A DNA stretch of 64,000 bases from assembly GCF_029533155.1 (NCBI RefSeq), contig NZ_JAIZDB010000017.1, forward strand, positions 62,001-126,000, given 5' to 3'. This stretch comes from Psychrobacillus antarcticus (GTDB taxonomy: Bacteria; Bacillota; Bacilli; Bacillales_A; Planococcaceae). Below, piece after piece: positions 9,416 through 17,999 of the stretch. Below the pieces are notes generated by a model. It ran no database searches and was not told the DNA's origin. It saw only the letters and a list, made by a program, of their open reading frames with translations. Position 1 is the first letter of the stretch. Every line of letters starts with the position of its first letter. The translations under genes were made by a program, and so were the position numbers.

Positions 9416-11479
9416 ATGTCAAAACAAGAGAAATCTTACACTAGTGAAGCGAAATTTATGCTTCATGGAGGAGACTATAATCCTGATCAATGGTTAGACC
9501 GCCCAGATATTTTGGCGGACGATGTAAAACTAATGCAGTTAGCTCATACAAATACATTTTCAGTAGGCATCTTTGCTTGGAGTACACTGGAACCTGAAGA
9601 GGGTGTATACCAATTTGAATGGTTGGATGAAATTTTCTCTAATATTCATAGTATCGGTGGTAAAGTAATTTTGGCTACACCTAGTGGAGCTCGCCCTGCT
9701 TGGATGTCTCAAACGTATCCTGAAGTATTAAGGGTAGATGGCTCAAGAGTAAAGCAACTACATGGAGGCAGACATAATCACTGTTTCACTTCTAAAGTTT
9801 ATCGTGAAAAAACACAGCAGATTAATAGACTACTAGCAGAAAGATACGGAGATCATCCTGCCTTACTCATGTGGCATATTTCCAATGAATATGGTGGCGA
9901 ATGCCATTGTAATCAGTGCCAGGATACTTTTAGAAATTGGTTAATGAACAAATATAATGGTGAGCTAAAAGCTTTAAATGATGCTTGGTGGGGACCATTT
10001 TGGAGCCATACAATAACTGATTGGTCACAAATTGAATCACCTTCTTCCATTGGAGAAAGTATGGTTCATGGATTAAATTTGGATTGGCGAAGATTTATAA
10101 CCGATCAGACTATTTCTTTTTATAAAAATGAAATTATTCCATTAAGAGAATTAACACCAACTGTTCCAATTACAACTAACTTTATGGCTGATACAAATGA
10201 CCTAATACCTTTTCAGGCGCTAGATTATAGCAAATTTGCTAAGCATTTAGATGTAATAAGTTGGGATGCATACCCAGCTTGGCATAATGATTGGGAAAGT
10301 ACCGGGGATTTAGCGATGAAGGTAGCCTTTATAGATGACCTTTACCGTAGTCTTAAACAGCAACCGTTCTTATTAATGGAATCTACCCCAAGTGGAGTTA
10401 ACTGGCATCAGGTCAATAAGACGAAGCGTCCGGGTATGCACTTGCTGTCAGCGATGCAAATGGTTGCTCATGGATCAGATAGTATTCTATACTTTCAATG
10501 GAGAAAATCACGTGGCTCATCTGAAAAATTCCATGGTGCTGTAGTAGATCATGATAATAGTGCAGAAAACCGAGTATTTAAAGATGTTGCAGAAGTTGGT
10601 CAAACATTAGAAAAACTGTCTAATATCGTAGGTACCAACCGTCCAGCGGATGTGGGCCTACTTTATGATTGGGAGAGCAACTGGGCACTAAATGATGCGC
10701 AAGGGTTTGGATTAGAGACCAAACGTTATCCCCAAACATTGCAGGATCATTATCGCACGTTTTGGGAAAAGGATATCCCTGTAGATGTTATTACTAAAGA
10801 GCAGGACTTCTCCGCATACAAATTATTAGTTGTGCCGATGCTCTATTTAGTAAGCGAAGAAACGATTTCTCGCTTGAAAACGTTTGTTTCAAACGGTGGT
10901 ACATTAGTGATGACCTATATTAGCGGATTGGTAAATGAGCATGATTTAGCATATTTAGGTGGTTGGCACAAAGATCTTCAAGAGATATTTGGTATCAAGC
11001 CTGTTGAAACGGATACATTATATCCGAGAGATCAAAATACTATAACGTATCATAATAAAACTTATTCTTTAAAGGATTATGCGACAGTTATTGAACTTAC
11101 AAACGCCAACATAGAAGGTCTTTACGTAGAAGACTTTTATGCTAACTCACCGGCAATAACTAGCCATCAATATCAAAGTGGAAAGGCCTACTATATTGGT
11201 GGACGTCTAGAAGATGCCTTCCAAAAGGATTTCTATGAAACGTTGATCGAAGAATTGAATCTTGCACCTATTTCTAACGTCAAACACGAAAAGGGCGTTT
11301 CTGTACAGGTCAGAAGTTCTGCTGAAAGTGACTATATCTTCGTGATGAATTTTACGGAACAAAACCAACCCGTCCTATTTGAATCATTAGTAACAGATAT
11401 GGTTACAGGTGAAGAGTTGGTTGGAGAAGTAGTGTTGCGCAAGTATGAAGTAAGAATTGTTGAAAAGTCTAATAGTTAA
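9416..11479 (+). CDS. ganA: beta-galactosidase, glycoside hydrolase family 42
   Basis: Hydrolyses terminal beta-galactosyl bonds of imported galacto-oligosaccharides or lactose-like sugars in the cytoplasm. The 687-aa length is standard for GH42. The acid/base is Glu158 in HISNEYGG and the nucleophile Glu322 in LLMESTPSG. The zinc-binding cysteines known from GH42 structures are all present as Cys123, Cys163, Cys165 and Cys168. The central trimerisation-type domain starts near residue 400 and a small beta domain ends the protein. There is no signal peptide. CAAAGGAG precedes the ATG. The galactose released is the substrate of the divergent galKETM operon. Confidence 0.95.
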   Translation: MSKQEKSYTSEAKFMLHGGDYNPDQWLDRPDILADDVKLMQLAHTNTFSVGIFAWSTLEPEEGVYQFEWLDEIFSNIHSIGGKVILATPSGARPAWMSQTYPEVLRVDGSRVKQLHGGRHNHCFTSKVYREKTQQINRLLAERYGDHPALLMWHISNEYGGECHCNQCQDTFRNWLMNKYNGELKALNDAWWGPFWSHTITDWSQIESPSSIGESMVHGLNLDWRRFITDQTISFYKNEIIPLRELTPTVPITTNFMADTNDLIPFQALDYSKFAKHLDVISWDAYPAWHNDWESTGDLAMKVAFIDDLYRSLKQQPFLLMESTPSGVNWHQVNKTKRPGMHLLSAMQMVAHGSDSILYFQWRKSRGSSEKFHGAVVDHDNSAENRVFKDVAEVGQTLEKLSNIVGTNRPADVGLLYDWESNWALNDAQGFGLETKRYPQTLQDHYRTFWEKDIPVDVITKEQDFSAYKLLVVPMLYLVSEETISRLKTFVSNGGTLVMTYISGLVNEHDLAYLGGWHKDLQEIFGIKPVETDTLYPRDQNTITYHNKTYSLKDYATVIELTNANIEGLYVEDFYANSPAITSHQYQSGKAYYIGGRLEDAFQKDFYETLIEELNLAPISNVKHEKGVSVQVRSSAESDYIFVMNFTEQNQPVLFESLVTDMVTGEELVGEVVLRKYEVRIVEKSNS

Positions 11480-11533
11480 ATTGAAGACATCGTAATAGAT
11501 TCTAAAAGTTTTATCCCAAATTCCATTAAAATG

Positions 11534-11577
11534 GTAGCTTGTTACTTATAAATTTAAGTAATTAGCTACTTTTTTTG
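11534..11577 (+). terminator. terminator of the gan-like operon
   Basis: Stem GTAGCT...TTACTTA / TAAGTAA...AGCTAC, with an AT-rich loop, followed by seven T. Lies 54 bases after the ganA stop. Confidence 0.9.
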
Positions 11578-11697
11578 GTTCTTTGTCAAATGACTTTGGT
11601 GAAGAATAGTAGCCAACTATAATTTAGTTATTGTAGGGGCTATCCTAGGAGTCAGTAAAGCTGATTTTTTGGATAGTCCTTCGTGTATCCCGATATG

Positions 11698-11810
11698 TTC
11701 CATTCCAGGTGGATGCTTTCCGCGGGCACGGCATCAGGCCTCCTCGTCGCGAAAAGTACGCTCCTGTGGTGTCTTCAGCTCGCGCTGGAGTCGCCATCTT
11801 ATACTCCAAA
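11698..11810 (+). repeat. GC-rich intergenic repeat (module A), forward copy
   Basis: Begins TTCCATTCCAGGTGGATGC and ends TGGAGTCGCCA...ACTCCAA. It shares CTTTCCGCGGGCACGG, CTTCAGCTCGCGC and CTGGAGTCGCC with other spacers in this window (forward at 12930, 13597, 29355, 30150, 34721; reverse at 30640, 35155, 60399). No gene is seen in 11480-12032 beyond this element, the ganA terminator and the next promoter. Confidence 0.8.
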
Positions 11811-11965
11811 CAACTAGTATTACACCTTTGAATTACATATAAATAGACAAAAGACTTTCAAGCTTATACCTCCTCATCTCCTTTAAAAGGGATAGAGGTT
11901 TTCTTCACCAACGTCATTTACTGTACAACCCTTTTTTAAAAAGATAATAGGCATAAAACTTATCG

Positions 11966-11993
11966 TTTCAAGATTTAGCATATATATTATAAT
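11966..11993 (+). promoter_or_regulatory. candidate promoter of the C26 hydrolase gene
   Basis: TTTCAA, 16-base spacer, TATAAT, 40 bases before the start codon at 12033. Confidence 0.5.
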
Positions 11994-12032
11994 GAGAGAA
12001 TATATAAAACTTAATATAATAGGGGGGCTGGA

Positions 12033-12734
12033 ATGAGAACTATTATTGGAGTTTCGTCCAATTTAAAAGAGGATTTGCTGTCAGTTCCGATGAGTAATGT
12101 ACGTGCAATCACAAAGTCTGGCGGTGTTCCGATCGTGCTGCCAAATCTAGTTGGAGATGGAATTGAGGAAATTGCCGGAGTTATTGATGGTCTATTATTA
12201 ACTGGTGGTGGAGATATTGATCCAACCTTGTTTGGGGAGGAGCCACTTCCTGGATTGGGTAATATTGTGCCCGAGCGGGACCAGTTTGAACTAGCACTTA
12301 TTCAAAAGATGTTGGAATTGAATAAGCCTATTTTAGGAATTTGTCGTGGCGCCCAGATTATGAGCATTGCGATGGGTGGCGATATGTATCAGGATATTTA
12401 TTCGCAAAAAGATGCGTCATTATTACAGCATGATCAGCAAGCTCCGAATTGGCATGGCTCTCATTTTGTACAAGTGACGGAAGGGTCATTGTTACGGGAA
12501 ATTGTTGGAGTGGATAAAATTAAGGTGAATAGTTACCATCATCAAGCACTTCGAAATATGCCAGAAGGTTTTATGATAAATGGTGTTGCTAGTGATGGTG
12601 TCATTGAATCCTTTGAAAGCACAAATCATGCATTTGTAATGGGAGTTCAGTGGCATCCAGAGAGCTTAATAGCAAATGGGGATGCAAGTTCGCTTGCGAT
12701 TTTTGGTGCATTTATGAAGGCGTGTAAGAAATAA
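12033..12734 (+). CDS. gamma-glutamyl-gamma-aminobutyrate hydrolase family protein (peptidase C26)
   Basis: Class-I glutamine-amidotransferase-fold hydrolase, 233 aa, of the PuuD/YvdE type that cuts gamma-glutamyl amide bonds. The nucleophile cysteine is in LGICRGAQ and the catalytic His/Glu in VQWHPES near the C-terminus; GGGDIDPTLFGE is the conserved N-terminal loop. GGGGGGCTGG precedes the ATG. It stands alone between repeat-rich spacers, so context gives no pathway. A paralogue lies at 39310. The true substrate is unknown. Confidence 0.85.
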   Translation: MRTIIGVSSNLKEDLLSVPMSNVRAITKSGGVPIVLPNLVGDGIEEIAGVIDGLLLTGGGDIDPTLFGEEPLPGLGNIVPERDQFELALIQKMLELNKPILGICRGAQIMSIAMGGDMYQDIYSQKDASLLQHDQQAPNWHGSHFVQVTEGSLLREIVGVDKIKVNSYHHQALRNMPEGFMINGVASDGVIESFESTNHAFVMGVQWHPESLIANGDASSLAIFGAFMKACKK

Positions 12735-12774
12735 TATTGAAATCCTAACCAAGTTGATTTCCGCAGGTGCGGCT

Positions 12775-12846
12775 TCAATCTTCCTCGGGACAACAGGATG
12801 TTGGTCACGAAGGCGTTGCCACACGATGTGACGCTCTTAGCCTTTG
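12775..12846 (-). repeat. small paired-hairpin module (module E), reverse copy
   Basis: Read on the minus strand it contains CAAAGGCTAAGAGCG, then GTGGCAACGCCTTCGTG and CCAACATCCTGTTG. Nearly the same sequence is on the plus strand at 29378-29436, so the module has moved in both orientations. Confidence 0.7.
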
Positions 12847-13590
12847 TCCAAAGATAAGAACGTATATAAAAATGTACCGTGTACACTGGATTCATGGGAC
12901 TTGAAAGAATGATTAATACTACTGATTTCCGTTTCAGGTGGACGCTTTCCGCGGGGTGAGCAATGAGCCATCACCGTCGCTCCGCGTCGATGTGATGTCT
13001 CATCTGTCTCACTCATCCCGCTGGAGTCGCCACCTTTCACTCCAATCAATTAAGTGAGTAGTACTCGATAAGAAGATTAGCAGAGCTTATCGCTAAGACG
13101 ATAAGAGTAGACAAAGTTAATATAGGGATAAAATCGACTATTGAATAAATGAGGAAGAAATGAGATCTTCTTTTATATAGTGGTAATAAGAGAATTAGGA
13201 AGTGTTTACTAAATAAAGAAGCGAGAAAGCGAACGAAATTGCATCTTCGGGCCCGCACGATGCGGGTCAGGCAGTCGTTGCGACAAGATGTCGTGTACTT
13301 AGACTGTCATCATCTATCCTCAATTATTAGGATAGTATCTTTTCTCTAGTTACCCAAAAATGAACTAACCCGTTACTAAAAGTTGTAGAAGGGCGACGGA
13401 CAGTTAATAGCCATAAGATTACCGAGAAAAAAAGATGCTGGTCGTGACTTCAGTCACGACCGGCATCTTTAAAAAATCAAACGGTAATAATATAGCAATA
13501 AGTCTGTCCAAAGCCCTTCGAAAACAGTAGAAACAGGTTTAGATCCTAGAGGACCGGGCGTTTTTTTGTCCGGTTTTTCTTACTTTCGAA
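12847..13590 (+). repeat. long duplicated intergenic block, copy 1
   Basis: About 745 bp with no credible gene, nearly repeated at 29278-30112. In order: an AT-rich lead (TATATAAAAATGTACCGTGT at 12861), a module A at 12930-13045, the CTTATCG/CGATAAG inverted segment near 13085-13105, a CCCGCA/TGCGGG hairpin near 13251-13268, and the terminator-ended module C at 13381-13580. Compared with copy 2 it lacks an insert in module A and a roughly 40-bp segment near 13278. Short frames inside it occur in both copies and come from the repeat itself. Confidence 0.85.
13381..13580 (+). repeat. structured repeat module C, copy 1 (possible multicopy RNA)
   Basis: Outer stem ATTACCG (13418) with CGGTAAT (13482) encloses a 19-bp hairpin (13431-13470) with a two-base loop. 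A conserved unpaired stretch, CAAAGCCCTTCGAAAACAG, follows, then ACCGGGC/GTCCGGT (13553-13574) and a T-run, which looks like an intrinsic terminator. Other copies are at 19165, 29906 and 32770, with partial ones near 60230 and 60546. Confidence 0.7.
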
Positions 13591-13596
13591 AGTTCA

Positions 13597-13690
13597 TGCG
13601 GGGCTTTCAGCTCGGTGTACCTGTCGCTTCGCTTTCGGTGCAGAAAACATTTGCTGTTCCCGCTGGAGTCGCCGCCTTGCGCTCCATTCA
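13597..13690 (+). repeat. GC-rich module A, partial forward copy
   Basis: Carries GGGGCTTTCAGCTCGGTG, a TGCAGAAAACATTTGCTG segment that recurs in reverse at 30684, and CCCGCTGGAGTCGCCGCC. The 5' half of the module is missing. The rest of the spacer to 13861 shows no gene. Confidence 0.75.
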
Positions 13691-13861
13691 ACAGAAACGA
13701 CTTCATAAAAAATGATAAAAAATGTTATATCGAGTTATATCACAAACGACTGTTTTTAAAGCAGTCGTTTTTATTATTCTCCTTTTTGCCGAAAAAATGT
13801 CATTCATGAAATATTTTTTCTGGGGAAAGCTATTTGAATCATGAATAAGGAGGTATTAGCT

Positions 13862-14872
13862 GTGAAGAACTGGCTGAGGCTAGGATTTTCTGTTTGTGTG
13901 CTTTCGTTTTTATTCTCCACAAGTGTTTTGGCAGCGGAGGAGGAACCGACGCGGGAGCAGATTTTGGAACTGCGCATGGATTACTATAAAAAGTTTTCGA
14001 GTGAAATGCTACCGTGGTATTACTTGGCAGCGATTGACCAATACGAACGTAATCTGCAAGAGGTTCGAAGTGATCTCCCGAAAAGAGACGGGGTTGTGGC
14101 TTTTCAATTTTCCGATGATTTTTGGGTTGGTGTATTGAATCCCACAAGAGATGATCGGGATAGCACATCCATCGTTTTCTTTGATGGTAGAGGGCTGGAT
14201 GGGAATAATGATGGTTTTGCTGATCTTAACCAGGATGATGATGTCATGTTTACGCTAACTAATTATTTAATCGATCGCGTCGTATCGGAAGAAGATTTCG
14301 AGAAAACGCTGAAGGAATATTATACGCGAGATGAAGCGGTTAAGCAGATCATGACGAACGCTAAAATTTATGAGCATTTCAATACGGTGGACCTAGATGC
14401 ACGTGCATTTCCACTGGCTCTCCAGCATAATTACAGTTACCGCAGTACTTGGGGGGATAGTCGTGGCTGGGGTGGACGAAGGATGCATGAAGGAATCGAT
14501 CTATTCGCTTCCTATGGTGTACCAGTGAGATCGACCACATATGGAATTGTCGAAGTGAAGGGCTGGAACGATTACGGTGGCTGGCGTGTTGGAATTCGTG
14601 ATGTAAATAATACGTATCATTATTACGCCCATTTATCCGGTTATACGAAGGAGTTAAAAGAAGGTGATATTTTGGAATCTGGTACTGTTATCGGCTATGT
14701 CGGAAGTTCGGGTTATGGTCGTCAGGGAACTTCTGGAAAATTCCCGCCACATCTACATTATGGAATGTATAAATTTAACGGTCGCACAGAGTGGGCTTAC
14801 GATCCTTTTCCATTATTAAAGCGTTGGGAGCAGCAAGAAAAGCAAGCGAAAAAGAATCCAGCAGCAAGTTAG
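13862..14872 (+). CDS. M23 family metallopeptidase, secreted
   Basis: Predicted cell-wall peptidase (LytM/peptidase M23), 336 aa. A frame-open ATG lies at 13841, but AAGGAGG falls inside those first codons and points to GTG 13862 as the start, giving a clean signal peptide (basic KNW, hydrophobic core, cut after SVLAA). Residues up to about 190 are a family-specific N-domain with no motif I recognise. The zinc-site motifs follow: HEGIDLFASYG (HxxxD) and HLHYGMY (HxH). The enzyme should cut peptide cross-bridges of peptidoglycan outside the membrane. It is monocistronic. Confidence 0.88.
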   Translation: MKNWLRLGFSVCVLSFLFSTSVLAAEEEPTREQILELRMDYYKKFSSEMLPWYYLAAIDQYERNLQEVRSDLPKRDGVVAFQFSDDFWVGVLNPTRDDRDSTSIVFFDGRGLDGNNDGFADLNQDDDVMFTLTNYLIDRVVSEEDFEKTLKEYYTRDEAVKQIMTNAKIYEHFNTVDLDARAFPLALQHNYSYRSTWGDSRGWGGRRMHEGIDLFASYGVPVRSTTYGIVEVKGWNDYGGWRVGIRDVNNTYHYYAHLSGYTKELKEGDILESGTVIGYVGSSGYGRQGTSGKFPPHLHYGMYKFNGRTEWAYDPFPLLKRWEQQEKQAKKNPAAS

Positions 14873-14884
14873 TTGCTGGATTTA
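14855..14884. terminator. hairpin at the end of the M23 gene
   Basis: AATCCAGCA pairs with TGCTGGATT around the stop codon; T-tail is short. It could serve both this gene and the convergent one at 14882. Confidence 0.45.
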
Positions 14885-15214
14885 CATAATAAAAGCAAGA
14901 GTTAGCCAAAAAAGGTGAAGTATCAACACACTTGCATAGAGAAAAAGGGTTAAATTCATTAAAATTAGTATAAATGGTTTCGATTCTAATTTGGTCACAA
15001 TACCTATTAATAAAACAGGAAGCGCAATTTTAATAAAATAAAAGCCTATTACGTTAACTTCATATATACTGCGCATAATCGGATTTGATTCTGTTATATG
15101 GTAACTCTTAATCCCAAAATCGGTAAATAGGGCATCCAATGTAGCAAGCACTAATAGAATAATGCTCATTTTTATTAACTTATTTTGAGGTAATGTAGAA
15201 GAAATTGAATGCAA
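14882..15214 (-). CDS. DUF5658-like small membrane protein
   Basis: About 110-117 aa with three or four hydrophobic helices. The segment LDALFTDFGIKSYHITESNP is typical of the DUF5658 family (helix, short loop, ESNPIM). The frame is open to an ATG at 15235, but an AAAGGAG lies inside the first codons of that version, so a TTG start at 15214 (used here) is at least as likely; ATG 15169 is a third option. It converges with the M23 gene. Function unknown. Confidence 0.65.
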   Translation of the reverse strand: MHSISSTLPQNKLIKMSIILLVLATLDALFTDFGIKSYHITESNPIMRSIYEVNVIGFYFIKIALPVLLIGIVTKLESKPFILILMNLTLFLYASVLILHLFWLTLAFIM

Positions 15215-15329
15215 AAGAATGTGTACTCCTTTCATTGTTTTCTTTCAGTATGTGATGGAAGGGGAGGATTATATTCTTGATTTACAAAAATAGATTACAA
15301 TGAAATAAGTTAGGAAAGGATGTGCCAAA

Positions 15330-15986
15330 TTGAAAGATATTCCATTTGTAGCTTCTTGGAGTGGTGGAAAGGATTCTGCCATGGCCTATTACCGGGCAAT
15401 GAAGATGGGGATGAAACCGAAAATGTTACTAACCATGTTTGAAGAAGAGGGAGAAGTTTCTAAATCCCACGCACTTCCGCTTGAAGTAGTGGCAGCTCAG
15501 GCGGAGAGTTTAGGAGTCCCTTTATTAATAAAAGAAGCAAGCTGGAATTCCTATGAGGGACAATTTATAGATGCAATGGATGAATGTCGTGCCCAAGGAA
15601 TTACGCATGGTGTATTTGGAGATATTGATCTGGAGGGTCACTTAGAATGGGTACAAAATACTTGTGAGAAATCGGATATTGTTGCGGTGCATCCATTGTG
15701 GAAGGAACCTCGGCGTAAAGTTGTGGAGGATCTCTTAGATGCAGGGTTTGAGGCTTGGATTGTCGTTGTAAACACTACAATGATGCCTGCTGAATTTGTT
15801 GGGAGAAAATTTTCGAAAGAGTTAATCGTAGAATTAGAAGCTCTAGGGATTGACGCTTGTGGAGAAAAAGGAGAATTTCATACGGTTGTTGTGGATGGTC
15901 CAATCTTTTCAAATAGAATCCCTATAAAAATGGAGCAGGCTGTAATAAAAGGAGACTATATTTTCTCACCAGTTATAATTGAGTGA
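15330..15986 (+). CDS. Dph6-related ATP pyrophosphatase
   Basis: Adenine-nucleotide alpha-hydrolase-fold protein, 218 aa, related to archaeal/eukaryotic diphthine--ammonia ligase. The PP-loop SGGKDS is at residues 11-16 and the conserved GVFGDIDLEGH and GEKGEFHT segments are present. Bacteria lack diphthamide, so the real substrate is unknown; an amide-forming ATP-dependent reaction is inferred. The start is TTG at 15330, with AAAGGA at a suitable distance and no usable ATG. It appears monocistronic. Confidence 0.82.
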   Translation: MKDIPFVASWSGGKDSAMAYYRAMKMGMKPKMLLTMFEEEGEVSKSHALPLEVVAAQAESLGVPLLIKEASWNSYEGQFIDAMDECRAQGITHGVFGDIDLEGHLEWVQNTCEKSDIVAVHPLWKEPRRKVVEDLLDAGFEAWIVVVNTTMMPAEFVGRKFSKELIVELEALGIDACGEKGEFHTVVVDGPIFSNRIPIKMEQAVIKGDYIFSPVIIE

Positions 15987-16074
15987 AAAAAGCTGCTTTC
16001 TTTTTGATTAATAATATGGAAAAAGGGTATTGTAAGGAAGAAAATACATAAATTCTGAAATGGTGGAGAATTAA

Positions 16075-16539
16075 ATGACGAAAATGAATAGAGGAATTAT
16101 TACTGCGATTTCGGCAATTGGTCTAGCGCAAGGCTTGAAGGTTTTCACGCATAAAAAGTTAACAGGCAATTGGGATTTAAAACAGGCATTTACAACTGGT
16201 GGAATGCCAAGTTCACACTCAGCGGGGGTCGCAGCATTAGCATCATATGTTGCTGCAAATAAAGGAGCTCGACATACAGAAACTGCCCTAGCAGTTGTTT
16301 TCGGGGTAATTGTTATGTATGATGCCCAGGGAATTCGCAGACATACTGGGGAAATTGCACAATTAGTAAATGACTTGGAAGACAATCTTGTGGCACTTTC
16401 CGGAAATTTCCCTAGCTTTGAATATGTTCAACGAGAGGGCGAATTGAAAGAACTTCTAGGACATCAGCCAGTAGAAGTAATGGCTGGTGCGTTATTAGGA
16501 ACTGCCTTTGGGATATTATGCGCTAAATTGGAAGATTGA
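16075..16539 (+). CDS. yuiD: YuiD-like divergent PAP2 family membrane protein
   Basis: Small integral membrane protein, 154 aa, of the DUF212 family, distantly related to PAP2 acid phosphatases. The conserved segment FTTGGMPSSHSAGVAALASY carries the SSH motif that corresponds to the phosphatase signature. GGTGGAG precedes the ATG. Several hydrophobic helices are visible. Substrate and role are unknown; a lipid-phosphate phosphatase activity is only suggested by the fold. Confidence 0.85.
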   Translation: MTKMNRGIITAISAIGLAQGLKVFTHKKLTGNWDLKQAFTTGGMPSSHSAGVAALASYVAANKGARHTETALAVVFGVIVMYDAQGIRRHTGEIAQLVNDLEDNLVALSGNFPSFEYVQREGELKELLGHQPVEVMAGALLGTAFGILCAKLED

Positions 16540-16693
16540 TCCACTCATAGTAAATGCCAAGTTAGATGGCAATTCTAATTTGACTTTATAACTTTGGTTT
16601 AGGTTTAAGTAACACATTGATAGCAAGTAACCCCAATCAAGAGAAGGTAAACCTCCGAGAATCGCAAGTAAAGCCTGTAACGGGAACAAAAAT

Positions 16694-16728
16694 AAAACCA
16701 AGTTGGAAAAGTTCCAACTTGGTTTTTA
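16694..16728. terminator. bidirectional terminator
   Basis: Perfect 13-bp stem AACCAAGTTGGAA / TTCCAACTTGGTT with a three-base loop, A-run on the left and T-run on the right. It serves the convergent lipoprotein gene at 16734 and possibly yuiD. Confidence 0.9.
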
Positions 16729-16733
16729 TATGC

Positions 16734-17237
16734 TTATTTGTTTGTGTTTGTATAGGTTTTAGCTTCTTTTTCTCCATCATATAGAATCTCTAAATTAAAG
16801 TTTGTATATTTTTCCACCCCAAAAGCAAGTGTGATTCTTTGGATGACATCTTCATCAGCCATATCTTTGGTTAATTGTAGTTCGCCAAGAACAGATTTAA
16901 GAAGTTCATTGGCTTCTTCTCCCTTAATATTTGCGGAATCGGCTTCATTGGTATAAAGAGAGTCTTTTGGTTCTTCACTATATTGAGCCACTAGGGCATC
17001 TTTTGTCTCGGCATTATCGATATGTAGATTAAACGACTCGAATGCTACTTCTTTTGGTTCTTCTTCAGGAGTTTCAACAGTAGTATCCTGTTCTGTTGTT
17101 ACTTCCTCCTGTTTTTGTACTTCGGCATCCTTCAGCTTGTTTTCTTCAACCTCATCATTGTTGTCCCCGCAAGCTCCTAAAAGTAAGGTGGAAGTTAGTA
17201 ATGTCGTAGTAAGGACTTTAAATCTTGTAATAGTCAT
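16734..17237 (-). CDS. YusW-like lipoprotein
   Basis: Predicted membrane-anchored lipoprotein, 167 aa. The signal peptide ends in lipobox LLGAC (Cys at residue 23). A Glu/Thr-rich linker follows (about residues 28-66), then a folded domain beginning VAFESFNLHID that resembles the YusW family of Bacillus. AAAGGAG sits at normal distance before the ATG. It diverges from ytxJ. Function is unknown, and the family match is from memory of the pattern rather than a search. Confidence 0.7.
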   Translation of the reverse strand: MTITRFKVLTTTLLTSTLLLGACGDNNDEVEENKLKDAEVQKQEEVTTEQDTTVETPEEEPKEVAFESFNLHIDNAETKDALVAQYSEEPKDSLYTNEADSANIKGEEANELLKSVLGELQLTKDMADEDVIQRITLAFGVEKYTNFNLEILYDGEKEAKTYTNTNK

Positions 17238-17382
17238 CTAGTTGTCTCCTTTCATGGTGTTCAAACATACTATATTGTATAACCTAAAATACTAGACTTA
17301 AACATTTCTGTTTATTATGATTACTAGTGAATAAGTTAGGGTATGTGTAAAGGAAGATATATAATAGAAAGGAGATTGTTTA

Positions 17383-17739
17383 ATGGAGAATTATACGGAA
17401 ATTACGTCTGTTGACCAGTGGAAGAAAGTTTTGGAGCAGTCCAACGAGAAACCATTAGTGGTGTTCAAGCATAGTACCACATGTCCGGTAAGTGCTCATG
17501 CATATGGTGAGTTCAGTTCGTTTGAAAAACCGGTGGATCGTTATTTGGTGAAGGTTATAGAGCACCGTCAAGTATCCGATGAAATATCGGATGACTTGGG
17601 AATTCAACATCAATCTCCTCAAGCATTTGTTATTGCGAATGGGGAAGTTGTATGGAATGCATCGCACTGGAAAATTACAAAAAAGGAGTTAGATAAGGTT
17701 ACAGCTTCTTTTCCCCACATTAACGGGCAGGCCGATTAA
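17383..17739 (+). CDS. ytxJ: bacillithiol-system monothiol protein YtxJ (BrxC type)
   Basis: Thioredoxin-fold protein, 118 aa, of the YtxJ/BrxC family that takes part in removing bacillithiol from oxidised protein thiols. The single active-site cysteine is in HSTTCPVSAHA, followed by the family's SPQAFVIANGEVVW cis-Pro-type segment. GAAAGGAG precedes the ATG. Its presence implies a bacillithiol-making Firmicute. Its last codons form one arm of a large foldable repeat (17723-17843), so its mRNA 3' end is likely structured. Confidence 0.88.
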   Translation: MENYTEITSVDQWKKVLEQSNEKPLVVFKHSTTCPVSAHAYGEFSSFEKPVDRYLVKVIEHRQVSDEISDDLGIQHQSPQAFVIANGEVVWNASHWKITKKELDKVTASFPHINGQAD

Positions 17740-17920
17740 AAAGTCGCCACGTCCTGTGGCAACATCGGCACTAGTACGTCGTAAGACTCCCACCTCAAAG
17801 ATTGGCCAAAGTAACCAAGTATGAGTGGGAGTGAACTGCCCGTAAAAGCCCAAATGGTTCGGGCCAACAGGAAGTTGGTCACTCAGGCATTGCCGCACGA
17901 CGCGGCGTTATTCGCCTGAG
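17723..17920. repeat. two facing paired-hairpin modules (module E type) after ytxJ
   Basis: First unit: outer arms ACGGGCAG (17723) and CTGCCCGT (17836) enclose GCCGAT/ATCGGC, the hairpin GCCAC-gtcct-GTGGC (17746-17760) and ACTCCCAC/GTGGGAGT (17786, 17825). Second unit, best read on the minus strand: CTCAGGC/GCCTGAG (17882, 17914) around GCCGC-acgac-GCGGC, plus GCCAAC-aggaa-GTTGG (17863-17878). The second unit is a diverged copy of the element at 29380-29434 with compensating stem changes. The first unit includes the ytxJ stop codon. Confidence 0.75.
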
Positions 17921-17928
17921 TTCAATTT

Positions 17929-17968
17929 TTCAATCATTGACGGATGAGGAAAACCCTCAATGATTGAA
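17929..17968 (+). other. perfect 12-bp hairpin before the STAS gene
   Basis: TTCAATCATTGA and TCAATGATTGAA with a 16-base loop. No T-run follows, so it is not a normal terminator on this strand; TTTTT precedes it. It ends about 30 bases before the next start codon. Confidence 0.6.
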
Positions 17969-17999
17969 GTTTCACTTTTTTAAAGATTGGAGTAATGGA

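Noticed and set aside
12837-13049. minus-strand frame shared with 29217-29537 (both begin MIGVKGGDSSG)
   Set aside because: Lies wholly within module A and the duplicated block; no start signal, and length differs with the indels between copies.
13839-14168. 109-aa frame antisense to the M23 gene
   Set aside because: Shadow of a well-supported gene with its own signal peptide and zinc motifs.
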